From Cydia pomonella (Eukaryota; Arthropoda; Insecta; Lepidoptera; Tortricidae), in NCBI RefSeq assembly GCF_033807575.1, contig NC_084717.1, positions 5,643,692-5,707,691 on the forward strand: DNA of 64,000 nucleotides, in the 5' to 3' direction. Below the pieces are notes generated by a model. It saw nothing but the letters and a program-made list of their open reading frames with translations, did not search any database and was not told the DNA's origin. Both the position numbers and the translations under genes were made by a program. Every line of letters starts with the position of its first letter. Position 1 is the first letter of the stretch. Shown here in pieces: positions 11,301-23,041 of this stretch.

Positions 11301-11609
11301 ATTACAAAAATTGTGTACGCCACATGTTAGGGTAAGATTGCGGAAGCGATCCCATAAGCAATCAGAATATTACCGGTATATCATGTCATTATCATTTATT
11401 AATGGTGGCAATAAAATAATATTATACATTTTCTATCATTCATACAAAAATGTACATAGTATGAAGTAAGCTCAGCTGGCTGAAAAGGGGTTGTGTTATG
11501 CGTACTAGATGAAAATATCTAAACAGAAAATATTTTGGAACTATTTTTTAATTATTATTCATGAATTATGTACAGCAAACTTTTCATTATATCTAATTAT
11601 CCATTTTAA
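8336..11609. other. no gene seen
   Basis: The stretch is AT-rich and includes short frames at 8375-8605 and 9952-10182 without motifs. A CCCTGCGGGTTTTTTTT stem with a T run lies near 9373. No TIR pair or LINE tail was found. Confidence 0.45.
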
Positions 11610-11960
11610 TTGAAACCAGCGTTTAAACACATAGTGTGCAGTAACAGCCCAAAAAGACCGGGGCCTGTGCTAGGGCTAGTTACAATATATGTATGTGATT
11701 ATATACCCATCATTCTTCAACTTTCAGAAAATTGCTATGCTGTCAGCCAGTTGTACCAACTATTTGTGAAGTCAGAAATTGTTACAAGCGGTGCTACAAT
11801 TCCACAAGTCGTTACGCAATACTTCCACTTTGTTTTCAAATCATATAGTGTTAATCATAAGATCAGTGTGAAAGATAGACGTTTAATTATACCTTTAATG
11901 CGACGTAGAATTTCTGCGCAGTTTTTGCGATATTTCTTGAGCTACGATATTGTGCTTTAA
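11610..11960 (+). other. 116-codon open frame, unrecognised
   Basis: The frame starts at TTG rather than ATG and ends in TAA. The predicted peptide is mixed, with a basic C-terminal third (KISVKDRRLIIPLMRRR). I recognise no family, no splice sites are obvious, and an open frame of this length can occur by chance in 64 kb. It is listed only because it is among the longest frames in the window. Confidence 0.12.
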
Positions 11961-13863
11961 GACGAGGTGAAGTCGCAATCGTGAGTCTGAAAGCGTCACG
12001 CTTGCAGACAATCTGGTGTAGTTGGGGGAATACCAATAGACGGTTCTACAGCAGTACCTACAAGGTCTTATGTCTTATATATTCAAGGAATACGTTCAAC
12101 GAATGGACACTGACGTGGAGCGTTTGTACCGAGGGCACGTAGGCTGGGTGTCTTTAGACTGCCGATGAGTGCCGAGGACGACCGCTAGGGTGTTTTACCA
12201 ATTTACCTACTGAGAATAGCCGAGCCGAGTCGTCCGCTCGGACAAACCATTTTAAGGAAGCTGCGATAGCATATAGTTATCACATGTCTCGGGAAAACTT
12301 GTTAACTGTTTCTCCTGAGCGTACTGCTCGTCTAAGTATATAAGTAATATGTAATGATAACACTCAGGGTAGAGAAGGATAGTAAATGCGGATGTGCAGC
12401 CACCATTCGAAAGTATTGTCACGTACTGTTGCAATTTCCTTAATGTGATAGCTTCCGAAGTTGACTACATAATTGGTCTGTCTGAAAAATAGCATTTTTC
12501 CAACGTAATATAACTTTCTTGCAATTTTTGCATGTTTTTGCGCCTGTCTGCATCGGGCCCGGACTTGGCACCGGTGCCAAAAGCCGGTCCTTGAAGGATA
12601 GTGCGGTTCGCCACTATTGTCCCGTCGCATGCATGCGTACCCGCCGAGAATACTTAAAGTGTTTAAGTACCTATACATTTTAAGTACTGCTGCTGACATA
12701 AATGCCCTGTGGGTTTTTATGCTATTTTTGGTTCTATACCTCTTTAACTATATATGTCGTGAAACCAATTTTATTTGTTTCAAACTTATGTTGCACGATC
12801 ATGTTTGTTCTGGAGTATTCTGTTTCATAAAATAACGTTTCCAGATCGTAAAGTCTGCGAGTTAAAATACATCCGTCAACAAGACTTATTAGGTATGTAA
12901 AGACGGGTCACGAGTGTTTACAGTCTCGTGAAAGTCTCCCCATAAGTTTTCTTGCAGACGGTACAACTTTTCAACTTATAATTCAAACTTAGTAAAACTG
13001 CAAGTCTCCAATTGACACCAAAGAACAACATCTTGTGACATTTCGATATAAAGACAATCTGCCTTTGTGGTGGCTGTCGCCTTGTCGTGTCGCGTTGTAG
13101 CTTTTATTTTAATCATAAGCAACGACTTGCTGTACTTGCTCACAAGGGCCATAGCCCCATAGGTCCAGCCATAGCGAATTCGTAGTTTATGTTGTCAAAA
13201 ACATGTTTTATCGGAATCTATATTCCCTTGCTGTTAATCCCTAAATATAAAATGGTTCTACCATAACCAAGTCTATCACACACTAGGTAGACATACGTAT
13301 ATGCTTAGCTACATCGAACTGGCATCTATATGTCCGAAGTCCACATTAGGATGCCACAGGCGCAGAAGGTTGCGCAAAGGATGCCCATTGCTATGCAGGA
13401 GTGGGAACACTTCCGAGGATCCGTAATTGCTTCTGGAAATGCCCACAGTGCGAGTGGACACTGGATTAGAATATAGAAATGTTGGTCTATTAAATATTAG
13501 TAGTATTACCTATTGGTAGTGTGTTGTGTCGGATAATCTCGATTGTTATTGTCGAAGTTTCTTACATACTTACATACAGTAAGGTGACAGTAGTGACACT
13601 GATTAAGATATTTGATAAACGATGCACTCCTGAGGACAAATCAACACTGTAAATGTTATTATGTTATACATAGGTATATGTATTATGTAACCAAAGATGA
13701 ATTCATATCTGAGTTCTGGTTTCTTGACGTTTATATTCTACAATCATAATTTATTTTACGTTCCTATAAAAATATTGACATTCACTTGTAGGTACAGTGA
13801 AAGCGTCGCAAAATAATGTGATTATCTCGAGAAAACATATTTTTTTATAGCAAAATAGTTTTT
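11961..13863. other. no gene seen
   Basis: A slightly GC-richer patch lies at 12540-12650 (TCGGGCCCGGACTTGGCACC). Overlapping short frames occur on both strands (12252-12835), which suggests chance. No repeat family was recognised. Confidence 0.45.
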
Positions 13864-14616
13864 GGGGTTCCGTAGTCCACTAGGAATCCTAAGTATAAGG
13901 CCTGATTGGACGCTCGAGTTGGGCGTGCAGCGGGGCGGGGCGTGTAGCGTGCGTGTTAAACTATAAATGCTTGTGAGCACGATGCCACACTGCACGCTCC
14001 GCTGAACGCTACGCTTCGAGCGTCCACTCAGGCCTTACACTTATAGTTTCGCATGTCCATCTGTCTGTCCGTCCGCGGCTTTTCCCCATGATCGTTAGTG
14101 CTAGAAAACTGCAATTTGGCATAGATACATAAATCATTGGCGACAGAACGGTAAAACATAAAGTACAAAAAACTTTTTTTTGGGAAGCTCCAATACAAAA
14201 TGATTTTTTTTTCTTTTTCGATTTAACCCAATGATGGTGTGAGGTATCGTTGGATAGGTGAATGAATAAGGGTCTTCGAAAACCATTTTTTGAATCAAGT
14301 GAATATTTCGAAAATAATAAAAAATTTGGCTCCCCCCCCCTTCTCCCTCTAACTTTTGAACCATGGGTCCAAAAAATTTGAATAAAACATCCGTTAAAAT
14401 CAAGCTTAATAAATACTTTTAACGAAAACTATAACGAACATGATCGGTGCAACTTTATATTTTATTATATATTGCAAAAAGTCTTTTCTTCTTAGTAAAA
14501 AGACGTACAAAGCGCTGCGAAGGTACTCCCTTATGCTTGTAATGTACATGATTCGTACATAATGGTAACTACGGAACCTTACACTGAGCATGGCCCGACA
14601 TGCTCTTGGCCGATTT
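13864..14616 (+). mobile_element. GGTTCCGTAGT-ended dispersed repeat, copy 1
   Basis: The repeat begins GGGGTTCCGTAGTCCAC and closes with ACTACGGAACC, so its ends are inverted, followed by CTGAGCATGGCCCGACATGC. The internal order (CTGTCTGTCCGTCCGCGGC, GTTAGTGCTAGAAAACTG, AATTTGGCATAGATACATAA, ACTTTTGAACCATGGGTCC) is that of a very common lepidopteran interspersed repeat (recall), and its left part recurs at 46917-47215. A 142-bp MITE interrupts it at 13896-14037. The two minus frames at 14134-14591 are not genes. Confidence 0.75.
13896..14037. mobile_element. MITE nested in the GGTTCCGTAGT repeat
   Basis: TAAGGCCTGATTGGACGCTC at the left is inverted at the right as GAGCGTCCACTCAGGCCTTA, with GC-rich imperfect inner arms (GGGCGTGCAGCGG against CTCCGCTGAACGC). 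The second host-repeat copy (46917) reads straight from CCCTTATAGTTTCG across this point, so it provides the empty site. Confidence 0.75.
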
Positions 14617-15144
14617 TTTTACTCTATTCATTAGGTCGAAACCAGCCTTCATTTATACCAGTACGAAATGTGAGTCGTATGTAAGTAAATCAGAATAGTC
14701 ATGAGAGGCCAGGATCAATAGTCACTTTTAAAATTGAATGGCTGTGTTTTGCTCATATTACAGGCAGGTTCTGAAATGGTAATAAAATTCAGTTATGACT
14801 TCGTTTTAACATCAAGTCGCAGAAAGCAGCGGCCAACCAAATCGGAATGCTGTCACATAATCCCAAGGTGACTTTCCTTCGGTTTCTAAGTAGGTATTGT
14901 TTATAGGAAAGTAATAAAGTTAATGCGATTAATCTATTAAAACGATATGCATGATGTTTCTATACTGCTGTTTCCTGGTAGAATTTGACATGGTTGCAGT
15001 TAAATAAATCAGTTCTATTATTTTTATTATTTCACTGTTGTTGGTTTTCCTGAATGTTTAAGAAGTAAGCAACGTTTTACAGTTATTCTATATTTATTTG
15101 GGCATCTTAGTCATCTTCGTGATCATACGGCAGTGTCTGAGCTG
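14617..15144. other. no gene seen
   Basis: Plain AT-rich sequence between two repeats; no supported feature. Confidence 0.5.
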
Positions 15145-15257
15145 AGAGCCTACCGCGAAAATCGATACTTCGTTATCTGCCTCTATCGCTCTTGCTATGA
15201 TCGTATGCTAGTGATAGAGGCAGATACTGAATGTTCGATTTTCGCGGTAGGCCCTCT
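15145..15257. mobile_element. palindromic MITE, AGAGGGCCTACCGCG family, copy 1
   Basis: The 113-bp hairpin starts AGAGCCTACCGCGAAAATCG and ends CGATTTTCGCGGTAGGCCCT. The inner arms share ATCTGCCTCTATC. The same outer end appears at 53721-53843 and 53938-54061 with different interiors. Confidence 0.75.
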
Positions 15258-15606
15258 GGATGTAAACGTATGTAATCTGTGTAGAACATAGATTCTAAAG
15301 AGATCCAGACAAGGACAAACCTTTAAACCGTTCGTTATCTCTCATTCGTTCAAGCCAAGCATAAACTGAGCATTCATCACAGCCAAGCAATCACGTGGCG
15401 ATGATGATGTAACCTTATCGCAGGAATGCGATGCAATTTCTGCGCGACCGCCTTATCGCCGACCTTGACAATGACACAGGTGGAATAACAAACTCAAAGT
15501 CTAGTGGGGTGCGATGGGTAGATTCAGACAGACAGTCATGCGTTATACGTATGGCAGACATTATTTGATATAATCAGACGTGGCCTGCTTGGGTCACTTG
15601 AATAAT

Positions 15607-15766
15607 AACTGGGTGTGTTGACAAGATGCCAATCGTTTACGCTCCGTAGCGTAGCGTAGTTATCTCTCTATAGTCTCTATACTCTTTCATATTAGTGAAA
15701 CGGAGACAGTTGGATTTCGTTCGCTACGGAGCGTTAACGATTGGCATCTTGTCTACGCACCCAGTT
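15607..15766. mobile_element. palindromic MITE, AACTGGGTG ends
   Basis: The outer arms of about 45 bp are near-perfect inverted copies: AACTGGGTG, then GACAAGATGCCAATCGTT.ACGCTCCGTAGCG, against the complement at the right. The interior of about 60 bp is unpaired. A diverged piece of the same family lies at 49715-49770. Confidence 0.75.
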
Positions 15767-15967
15767 GTAATCACCCTGCCTTGCTACAATATTGGTTTAG
15801 ATTGGGGGCTCCCAACTTTTTCTATGTCTTACTTTGCTTTAACGGCAAATACCGCGAAATTGATTGATTAAGGACGCGAAATATCGAAAAATTGAGGAGA
15901 AACATGGTGCCTAACTTGTTAAAAGTTTAGAAATCTTGGCCTGACGGAGATGACTAGTTACTTCGTA

Positions 15968-16060
15968 AAAAAATCATCATCATCGTCATCATATCAGCCC
16001 ATTATCGCCCTCTGCTGAGCATAGGCCTCTTTTCCAGTACGCCACGCGGCAGTTGCGATT
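15968..16060 (+). repeat. ATC-rich tract plus dispersed repeat fragment
   Basis: ATCATCATCATCGTCATCAT is followed by TCAGCCCATTATCGCC and TGCTGAGCATAGGCCTC, a block I recognise as a frequently dispersed lepidopteran repeat, probably LINE-derived. It is too short to classify. Confidence 0.45.
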
Positions 16061-17463
16061 TGCCATAAAACAAAGTCAAAATCACAGTAAAAATATTGCT
16101 CCAAATCTTATATGATCAAGCGGAACATTTCTAACTTCGTAAATTCTCGAACTCGACAAGACTACTAGGACTACGACGCCGTTGCCTATTGCGTAGCAAA
16201 AAATACATAAAATATGCATTTTAGTTTAACAACTGTTGCTAACATTTTTATTTGTTTACTTCGCTAATGGTCTGGTAATTTTCCTTTTCCTCAATGCGCG
16301 GTTTCCTATACTAATTTCTGTTGTTTTATTGGATTGTCTTAAGCCGGTATTCATACATTCACTAAAACATTTGTCTTAGCTTGAAAGAGATACAGCCGAT
16401 CTAAACGATCAGAACCAGAGTTACCAGAGGTAATTAATAGTTTATAAATAAGGGGATTTAATTATTTTGAAGACTGGAGAGTTTATGCAAACTGTCGTTT
16501 TTATATTGCTGTTATTTCTGTGGTACCTACACAGAGTGAAGCACGATTCCGCGGCGCTCATATATTCCATTTTTTAAGAATCCTTCGATTAATTGCTATA
16601 TGTATGATTTTGTGCCTGAAGACTTTTGCCATACCATGAACTATGTATGTCTTCTTGCTGGTGGCCTCTACCCCTTGAAACTTGTTTTGAATAATAAACT
16701 GAACTAGTTTATGTAATCATACCTAAATGAATAAAATTACTTTGCGGTAAGTAAAACGTTGTTAGAATTTATTTGCATACATAACTCGCTCAACGGAAAC
16801 ATGCTATTAGTCACTTAGATAATGATACCGGTCAAGTGCGACACGTTCATACGCTTCGATATTTCTGTGAAACTTATAAGATATTCCATGATTTTCTGCC
16901 CTAGTCCCAAAACCTTGTCCTGACTGTCCTTAGCCTTCTATTCGATAACCTCGTACATTCTTTCTTTTACTTTCCCTTCTAAGAGATAGAAAAAATGTGA
17001 CCTATTGCTGCGTGTCATTGTAATCAACTTGATATTTGAACGCTATAAAAGGTTTCATTTCATTTCATATACCTAAGGTGAGATGGGGTGAGACGAACAC
17101 CGTGGCAAGAAGGACGCTGTATGGAATCGTCATGGTGTTGGTTTTGTTCTTCTTACCCAATCTTACTTAAATAGGTAACTAACAGACTTTCTTACTGAAT
17201 AATTTCCCAGACTATTAAATACATTGGTATCATCTTACATAAAATTTACAACATGTTCAGTGGATTTCGTCAAGTATTCTCGTCTGATCTGAATATAAAG
17301 TGCATCCGTACTTGTTGCACCGCAACCACGTGCTATTTTACCGTCTATAAAACTAAATTCCACTCGACGTTATCATAGATCATGTATCCACGTGCCAGCT
17401 GCTATTAAAACGCGTATCATTTTCGGAGCTGTAGCTTTTATAGAAATTTCTTTGCCATAACAT
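16061..17463. other. no gene seen
   Basis: A short GGTTTCATTTCATTTCAT simple-repeat patch lies at about 17050. Otherwise nothing was recognised. Confidence 0.45.
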
Positions 17464-17555
17464 AGTGGTTCTAAACCGGTGGTCTACGGACCACTAGTGA
17501 TCCCTGGAATCACTTGAAGTGGTCCGCGAAGTTGTAAACTGTTATTTGACAAGTA
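17464..17555 (+). mobile_element. hAT-like terminal fragment
   Basis: AGTGGTTCTAAACCGGTGG, CTACGGACCACTAGTGAT and AGTGGTCCGCG resemble the CAGTGGTTCTCAA...GGTCCGCGGACC terminus typical of many hAT nonautonomous elements (recall). I could not find the opposite end or a duplication. Confidence 0.4.
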
Positions 17556-17925
17556 TTATTATGTAACTTCCAAATAATTGGGGAAGGCTATTTAGAACTA
17601 CTGCCGTAATACATTCCAATGGAGCAATTGTTAATTAATGGGATGGAATCGATTTTTGTTATGTTATGTATGTTACCTGTTTTCTGTTATCGTTTACAAG
17701 TATTAACTATAGATAAGTATATTGTTGTAGTGTTTTCTGATTCCTAATTTTGCTTCAACTTTGTTGGACCCTTTTTGTGTATAGTTTTCACTAACCAAAG
17801 ATTGTCTTGAGGTCGATTCTTAACGATATGACCTTCCTTACTTTTTTGCCCTGAGATGCTGGTGATTTTGTAAGTACGTGTAAATCTACAGAGGTGGATA
17901 AAAATGCCATTTGACTATCTTTATT

Positions 17926-18058
17926 TAGGGCCAGTTGCACCAACGATATTTAGCGGCCTGATCAACGTCAGACAGCAGTAAGGTATGAAACTTGCCATAC
18001 AATAAAATTTAGCGAACGCTTTAACGGTGACAAGACGGTTTGGTGCAACCGACCCTTA
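17926..18058. mobile_element. MITE, GGGCCAGTTGCACC family
   Basis: The 133-bp element begins TAGGGCCAGTTGCACCAACG and ends TTTGGTGCAACCGACCCTTA, an inverted pair. A single end of the same family is at 4730. GGGCCAGTTGCACCAAC-ended MITEs are widespread in Lepidoptera (recall). The element is noncoding. Confidence 0.75.
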
Positions 18059-19393
18059 ATGTATCTTTGAAAGTTACATGTCTGCCAAGTTTAATGCTTT
18101 CTGCTATATGCTAGTGGTTCAATTTAGGTTCTATCTCTAATTTAATAATCTCATAAACATAAAAACGTCTTTGCCCTTCATTCCTAACTGTCCATGTTGA
18201 AAGAATCATAAATACCAATCTGTTCCTTTTTGAACATCCATCGTCTTAAAATGCCGGTTGGACATGTTGATTAATGCTCAGGTAGGAGAACAGAATACTT
18301 AAGGTTTCGTATACTTAAGTTTAATATCGGAATTCATGTAATTAACATATACAATAACTTCTGAGGACGTGAATAAACAATGTCCAGCACGCCTGTAGCT
18401 GTGGTTTCTCGTTTTCGGCGAACAGCTATCGCTCCTATATTAGCATTCCACGTGTGTTTTGTAACTATTATTTGTGATTCTCAACGCATGCTCGTGGCTT
18501 ATTTAGTTATGCTTTTATCACCATCACGGTATTGTTCGTCTCACAATGCTAGCCTCTTTGTCTTGGCCAAGGTCACGCAGGTGTGACTCATGGGCCCATA
18601 CTTTTATATCAAGAGCCGCCGCAAATTCATGAATACGACCAGCAAAACTAGAAACATGCGAATTTAACCTTTATTTATTGGAATATATGCTCATTGACGA
18701 TGTAAATAGTACACTGAGCGCTGTATGTAAATTTGCGTTCGAGCACATCGTAAGCAGTAGGAAAATAAAACAAAGAGCCATTTGCGAAGGCTGCTTTATC
18801 TGTAAGGCACCAGTAATTGCCAAGTGAAACTTGCGCTGAATACCAATAGGTTGTTTTTATATTTTTATTTTAAATACATGGCAGCTACGTGCACATATGT
18901 GCTTTGAAATATTTCAAAGCTAATTTGCATTATTCGATTGTAAACTGAGGTTTTCCTAGCGATACAGAAAGAATCTAATCTTAGTTGATCATGATCGCTT
19001 ATTATGGTTTTCTTATCTATCAATACCTATCCTATGGCATATGCATTTACTCATATCAGATCACATGGTTGAAGCTATGATTTACGGCCCGCTGAAGTTC
19101 GTGACAGCTCATCAATCAATAGCTACGGGTAATCGTTTACTGTGTCATCGATTACTCAACACATTCGTTTCCCGCGTACGATACAAGTGACCTTATTTCA
19201 TTGAACTAGCGTCGGGCGTTGATCGGCATTTAGAGGGGAGCCTGAGCCCCTTCACGTCATGTCACTCAAGTGGGCTAAGGCCGGCCGACGACCGCCCGGG
19301 CCAACCCCACCAAGCACTCTAGACCTCCAAAGCACCACATAACTCAAAAAGCACTCACACTTCTTCTAAGCGTACACCGCCGTACGTGTCTCA
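18059..19393. other. no gene seen; GC-rich patch at the right
   Basis: 19195-19330 is GC-rich (GGCCGGCCGACGACCGCCCG) and could be promoter or 5' exon material, but no open frame supports it. The rest is AT-rich and featureless. Confidence 0.35.
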
Positions 19394-19636
19394 TTATTTT
19401 GGTCTTGAACAGTGACTGGTGTTTTTAAAATGCGTGCCGTGAAAGGAACCAGCAAAAGAGAAAGGAAAGCGGTCGGACACGTTGAGCTGATCGTAACGTT
19501 TGTTTTGGAAACTAATTAGGAGCTTGGCGTCATCGATGGGTGACTGTTCCGTTCCGTTAAGGAAATTGGTAATTTCAGGCCAGCCATTGACTTGGCCGTA
19601 TTTGTGAAAATAGCACTTAAGTTTCGTTTCGTTCAT
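19394..19636 (-). CDS. 80-codon ORF with weak alpha-carbonic anhydrase likeness
   Basis: The frame opens at an ATG and ends in TAA. Residues about 16-34 read NGWPEITNFLNGTEQSPID. The tryptophan followed some ten residues later by QSPID matches the N-terminal pattern of alpha-carbonic anhydrases (W...C.G..QSPI[ND]), and FQNKRYDQ could match the later F.NYD. No zinc-binding histidines are present in this short frame, the frame ends in a stop without a convincing splice donor, and an acceptor-like AG at codon 6-7 is only suggestive. It could be a degraded exon, a retrocopy fragment or chance. Confidence 0.22.
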   Translation of the reverse strand: MNETKLKCYFHKYGQVNGWPEITNFLNGTEQSPIDDAKLLISFQNKRYDQLNVSDRFPFSFAGSFHGTHFKNTSHCSRPK

Positions 19637-20689
19637 TCACTCATTCGGAGGTGGAAGATGAAACAGGAAAACATGAAAAACCAGCTGGTTTCTTAGGACG
19701 GCGAAATAAAAATGTCAGATTAAAAGTATAGGCACCTAAAAGTACTGTAGGAAGCGGTGCGATCTTTTTCTTTATTTGCGCCCATGAGGCCATGACTCAA
19801 TTTAACATTGTCCATTCTTGAACTTGTAAACTTTTAAAACATTATCGCAGTCCATTCAAACATAATAGTCCATCGAGCCTGGAATTGAATGTTCCAAAGC
19901 AGAGACAACTACGTTAGAACCATATTGTCCATTTATGCGAATGCACTGATAACATTTATGCAAATTTTATTGACCAGTCGTTCGAAACTGTACAGATGAG
20001 TTGGCTGAGTTGACCCTTTCAAATACCGATTTTACTGCCTCGGTTTGAAGATTCAAATTCCATCGACTTTATAAGACGGACATCGAATTCCTTTCAGTTG
20101 TGCCGTCTGGTCTAACACTTAGCGGTTTCCGAGAAGCTGTCGTGAATCCTTTTGTTTTCGTGACGCGGCTAAGTGCCATGAATACATTCATCACGTAGCT
20201 GTTCATGCTAAATTGCATCATCCTGTACTGCTTTGAGATTTAGACACTACAACGTTAATAATTTTCTTTTTAGTGGGATATAGGGTTGTTTATTTATGGA
20301 GCCATTTATATGTAGCAGGCCGCAATCACAAAAAGACTCGCAGCACTAACCCTAACAATATGACTACTTACACAAAAAAAGAGAGATTCTGTTAAAGTTG
20401 TTTTTACAGTATAAACGAATTTTTATTGTATACGTTTTAAATGTTAATATATCTGAAAATCTTTTATAATTATTTCATCCTATTTATTATTATTATTATT
20501 TTTTGTAATTTTAATATTTTCATGCTATTGACTCCTCATTAAATTATTTCTTATTAGTTGATGTTAAATTATATTTAATCATATAAATATAATTCATTTT
20601 AATTGACCGAGTGATCTAATCAAGTTATCACTGACAACTGTTCACATGTCTACATGGACTGAATATATCATGGGACACAATGTTTGTAA
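19637..20689. other. no gene seen
   Basis: AT-rich, with a TTATTATTATTATTA tract near 20485. The last few hundred bases probably belong to the LINE tail at 20690 but cannot be classified. Confidence 0.4.
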
Positions 20690-20766
20690 TTTAAGATCTT
20701 ATGTTACCATATGTTCATTGTGAATAAACGATTTCATTTCATTTCATTTCATTTCATTTCATTTCA
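20690..20766 (+). repeat. LINE-type tail with (ATTTC)n microsatellite
   Basis: GTGAATAAACGATTTC leads directly into about seven ATTTC units (20731-20766). A GAATAAACGATTTCATTTC ending is typical of a family of lepidopteran non-LTR tails (recall). The body upstream is too diverged to identify. Confidence 0.55.
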
Positions 20767-22754
20767 AAGTATAGCTTACAGTCAAAACGAAATACTTTCA
20801 CCGGTTCTTGGAGATTCTAGTTAAGATTTACAAATGGATTTTATACAGAATAGACCTTCTAGAACCACCCCAGGTTGCCTCAGGGAACTATTTTAGGTCA
20901 TGATTTTTTCCTCCGTTAAAGCATTTGTGATGCCTGAAATTGTTGCACTTTATTCTGAGAACTATATTGAATAAAAATAATTTTAAGCTTTTAATCTCAG
21001 TTATTCTAACCTGGTTAAACGTGCCTTAAACAGAAGGGAGTCGGCAAGGTTCGCGTCGCCGTTGTAAGTGATCGTAAGCATTATGCGTCCTGTTTCGGGC
21101 AATGAGGTAAGGTGAAACAGCTGGTTACGTCGGCGAACGTGTCGAGAACGGGGCCGCGGCGTTATGGTTGCCAACCCTGGTAAATGGGCATTTTCATTTT
21201 AACTTGTACTTTAAAGCTCGACTCAAGCTGTTTACGTCACGGTGGATTGACCGTCTCTTTTGTGACGTGGTGTCTACTGCATGCTAACCGGCGGTTAAAG
21301 GTAATAAAGGTAACTACACAGTTAAGTGAAAATTCCCAAATGTGAGAACTGACAAAAGTTTTATTTTCTCAAATCTATGTGATATTCCTCTTTACATGGT
21401 CTCTGCAGGTCTACAGTAATGTAATGTAACGTTTTAGGATAACTGTTTCATATTGCATTTATGAATGATCACTCCAGGATTCTATCAACAGGCTTGTACG
21501 CTGACACCATTATATTGGTGTGCCAGTTTGCCATCAAATTGACGTAGAAACCACAAGCATAACTGAACGTTGGTATCACTTTTATTATGTGGTATTCAAA
21601 TTTGCAACCTGGTCTATTTAAATTAAGATGTGTTAAGTACTCAATGTGTTGTTTCAACAAAATCAATGGATATTATTAACTCCAAATTTTCCAAATTACT
21701 AAGAATGTTGTTGTTTGATGTTGATATCTATGATTCTAATTTAATAGACATCCGTGCCATCAGTGAAAGCTCCGGATCAAAGCACCTTCTGTCGTCGCTT
21801 GGCGTCTTAACTTTGAATCGACAACCCTACCCGCGAGGCCATCGACCCGATGCGCCGTGACGTAAGCAGCAACTTTCTAACGACAACGTCAGCGCAGCGG
21901 CATCTTGGTTAAGGCCGCACTGTCCGTCCACCACACCTGCAGACCACCCAAGCTATTAACAACCCTCTCCCAATGCAATAAGAATGTAATCATATGTTTA
22001 CTTATACTGGTGGCTTGCGCCGAAGCTGGCCATTGCTCCCGGATGGACTTGTTTGTTTTGGTACAATTTTAACCTTATCTATTATTGCTCAATCCGACTG
22101 TTGCTACGCCCTTATCGCATTAAAAACTATGAAATCGTAATACCTCGTCACGTTTCTGACGAAATGTATAATTCTTAGACACCTACAACCTATTTAGTGG
22201 TTTATCATCTATCGCGTGATGATTTCTGATTTCGAAGATACCTACAAATCGACATACCTTTGCTTGTAATTGAAAATAATTTCTGTAGTACTTCTTATTA
22301 AAAGCCTTTTCTTACTGAAGTTGTGGAAGATTTATTACAGGAATAGCGTGCAACCGTGACCGTGATGAGGATCGGAATTATATTCAGTTTGATTTGACAC
22401 GTTCCAGATTGGGATTATTTTTCCTTCACTCTGATCTCATAATAGTATAAATGCTAGCACAGGTTCTATTTTGCCAATTTGACTATTACTAGTATAATTG
22501 AGGGGTCAGATTTATCGATATGAGCTATCAAAATGTTGACAAATCGCGTCAGCCCTTACGAATCGATTTTAGTTTCTTTATTGAGGGCAAATAAATCTAA
22601 GGCAAGTCTCAAATTAAATAAGTCTTTATCTTGTCTATCTTTTCCTTGTTAAATCCTATATAAAGCGTGTTCTATAAACGGAGATCGCATTAGTAAACGA
22701 GGACGCGTACGTGACCGAGCCACGTCACGCGCGTCATGCGACTTCGTCACGATT
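20767..22754. other. no gene seen
   Basis: A 76-codon plus frame at 21630-21860 opposes an overlapping minus frame and has no motif. No TIR or LINE end was recognised. Confidence 0.45.
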
Positions 22755-23041
22755 CTTAGTTTTTATCTGACATGAGCGGTCTTAGTCGCTCTTCACTGTC
22801 ATCATCATTAGTTGTTCCCTTGATGCTGAGTCTGGTGACATATCCTTTTCAAGACCAGACTTCTTCAGATACTTCTGTCCGTCGCAAAAGACATGGCCTC
22901 GTGAAGATTTTTAATTTTTATCTAACATGAGCGGTCTTAGTCACTCTTCGTCTCGTCGTCTTGATCGTGACATCATGTCTTCTTGAAGACCACGTTCCCC
23001 TATATGATTCTGTCCCTCACGAAGTGCATGGTCTCGTGAAG
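22755..23041. repeat. diverged two-unit tandem duplication
   Basis: Unit 1 (22755-22906) and unit 2 (22907-23041) both open TTTTTATCT.ACATGAGCGG, continue TCTTAGTC.CTCTTC and end CATGG.CTCGTGAAG, with an indel in the middle. There is no open frame through either unit. It may come from a degraded LINE, but I cannot name one. Confidence 0.65.

Noticed and set aside
11610..11960. 116-codon frame as a gene
   Set aside because: It lacks an ATG start and any known domain; the length is compatible with chance.
19195..19330. GC-rich promoter or CpG island
   Set aside because: The GC rise is local and short, and no gene start can be attached to it.
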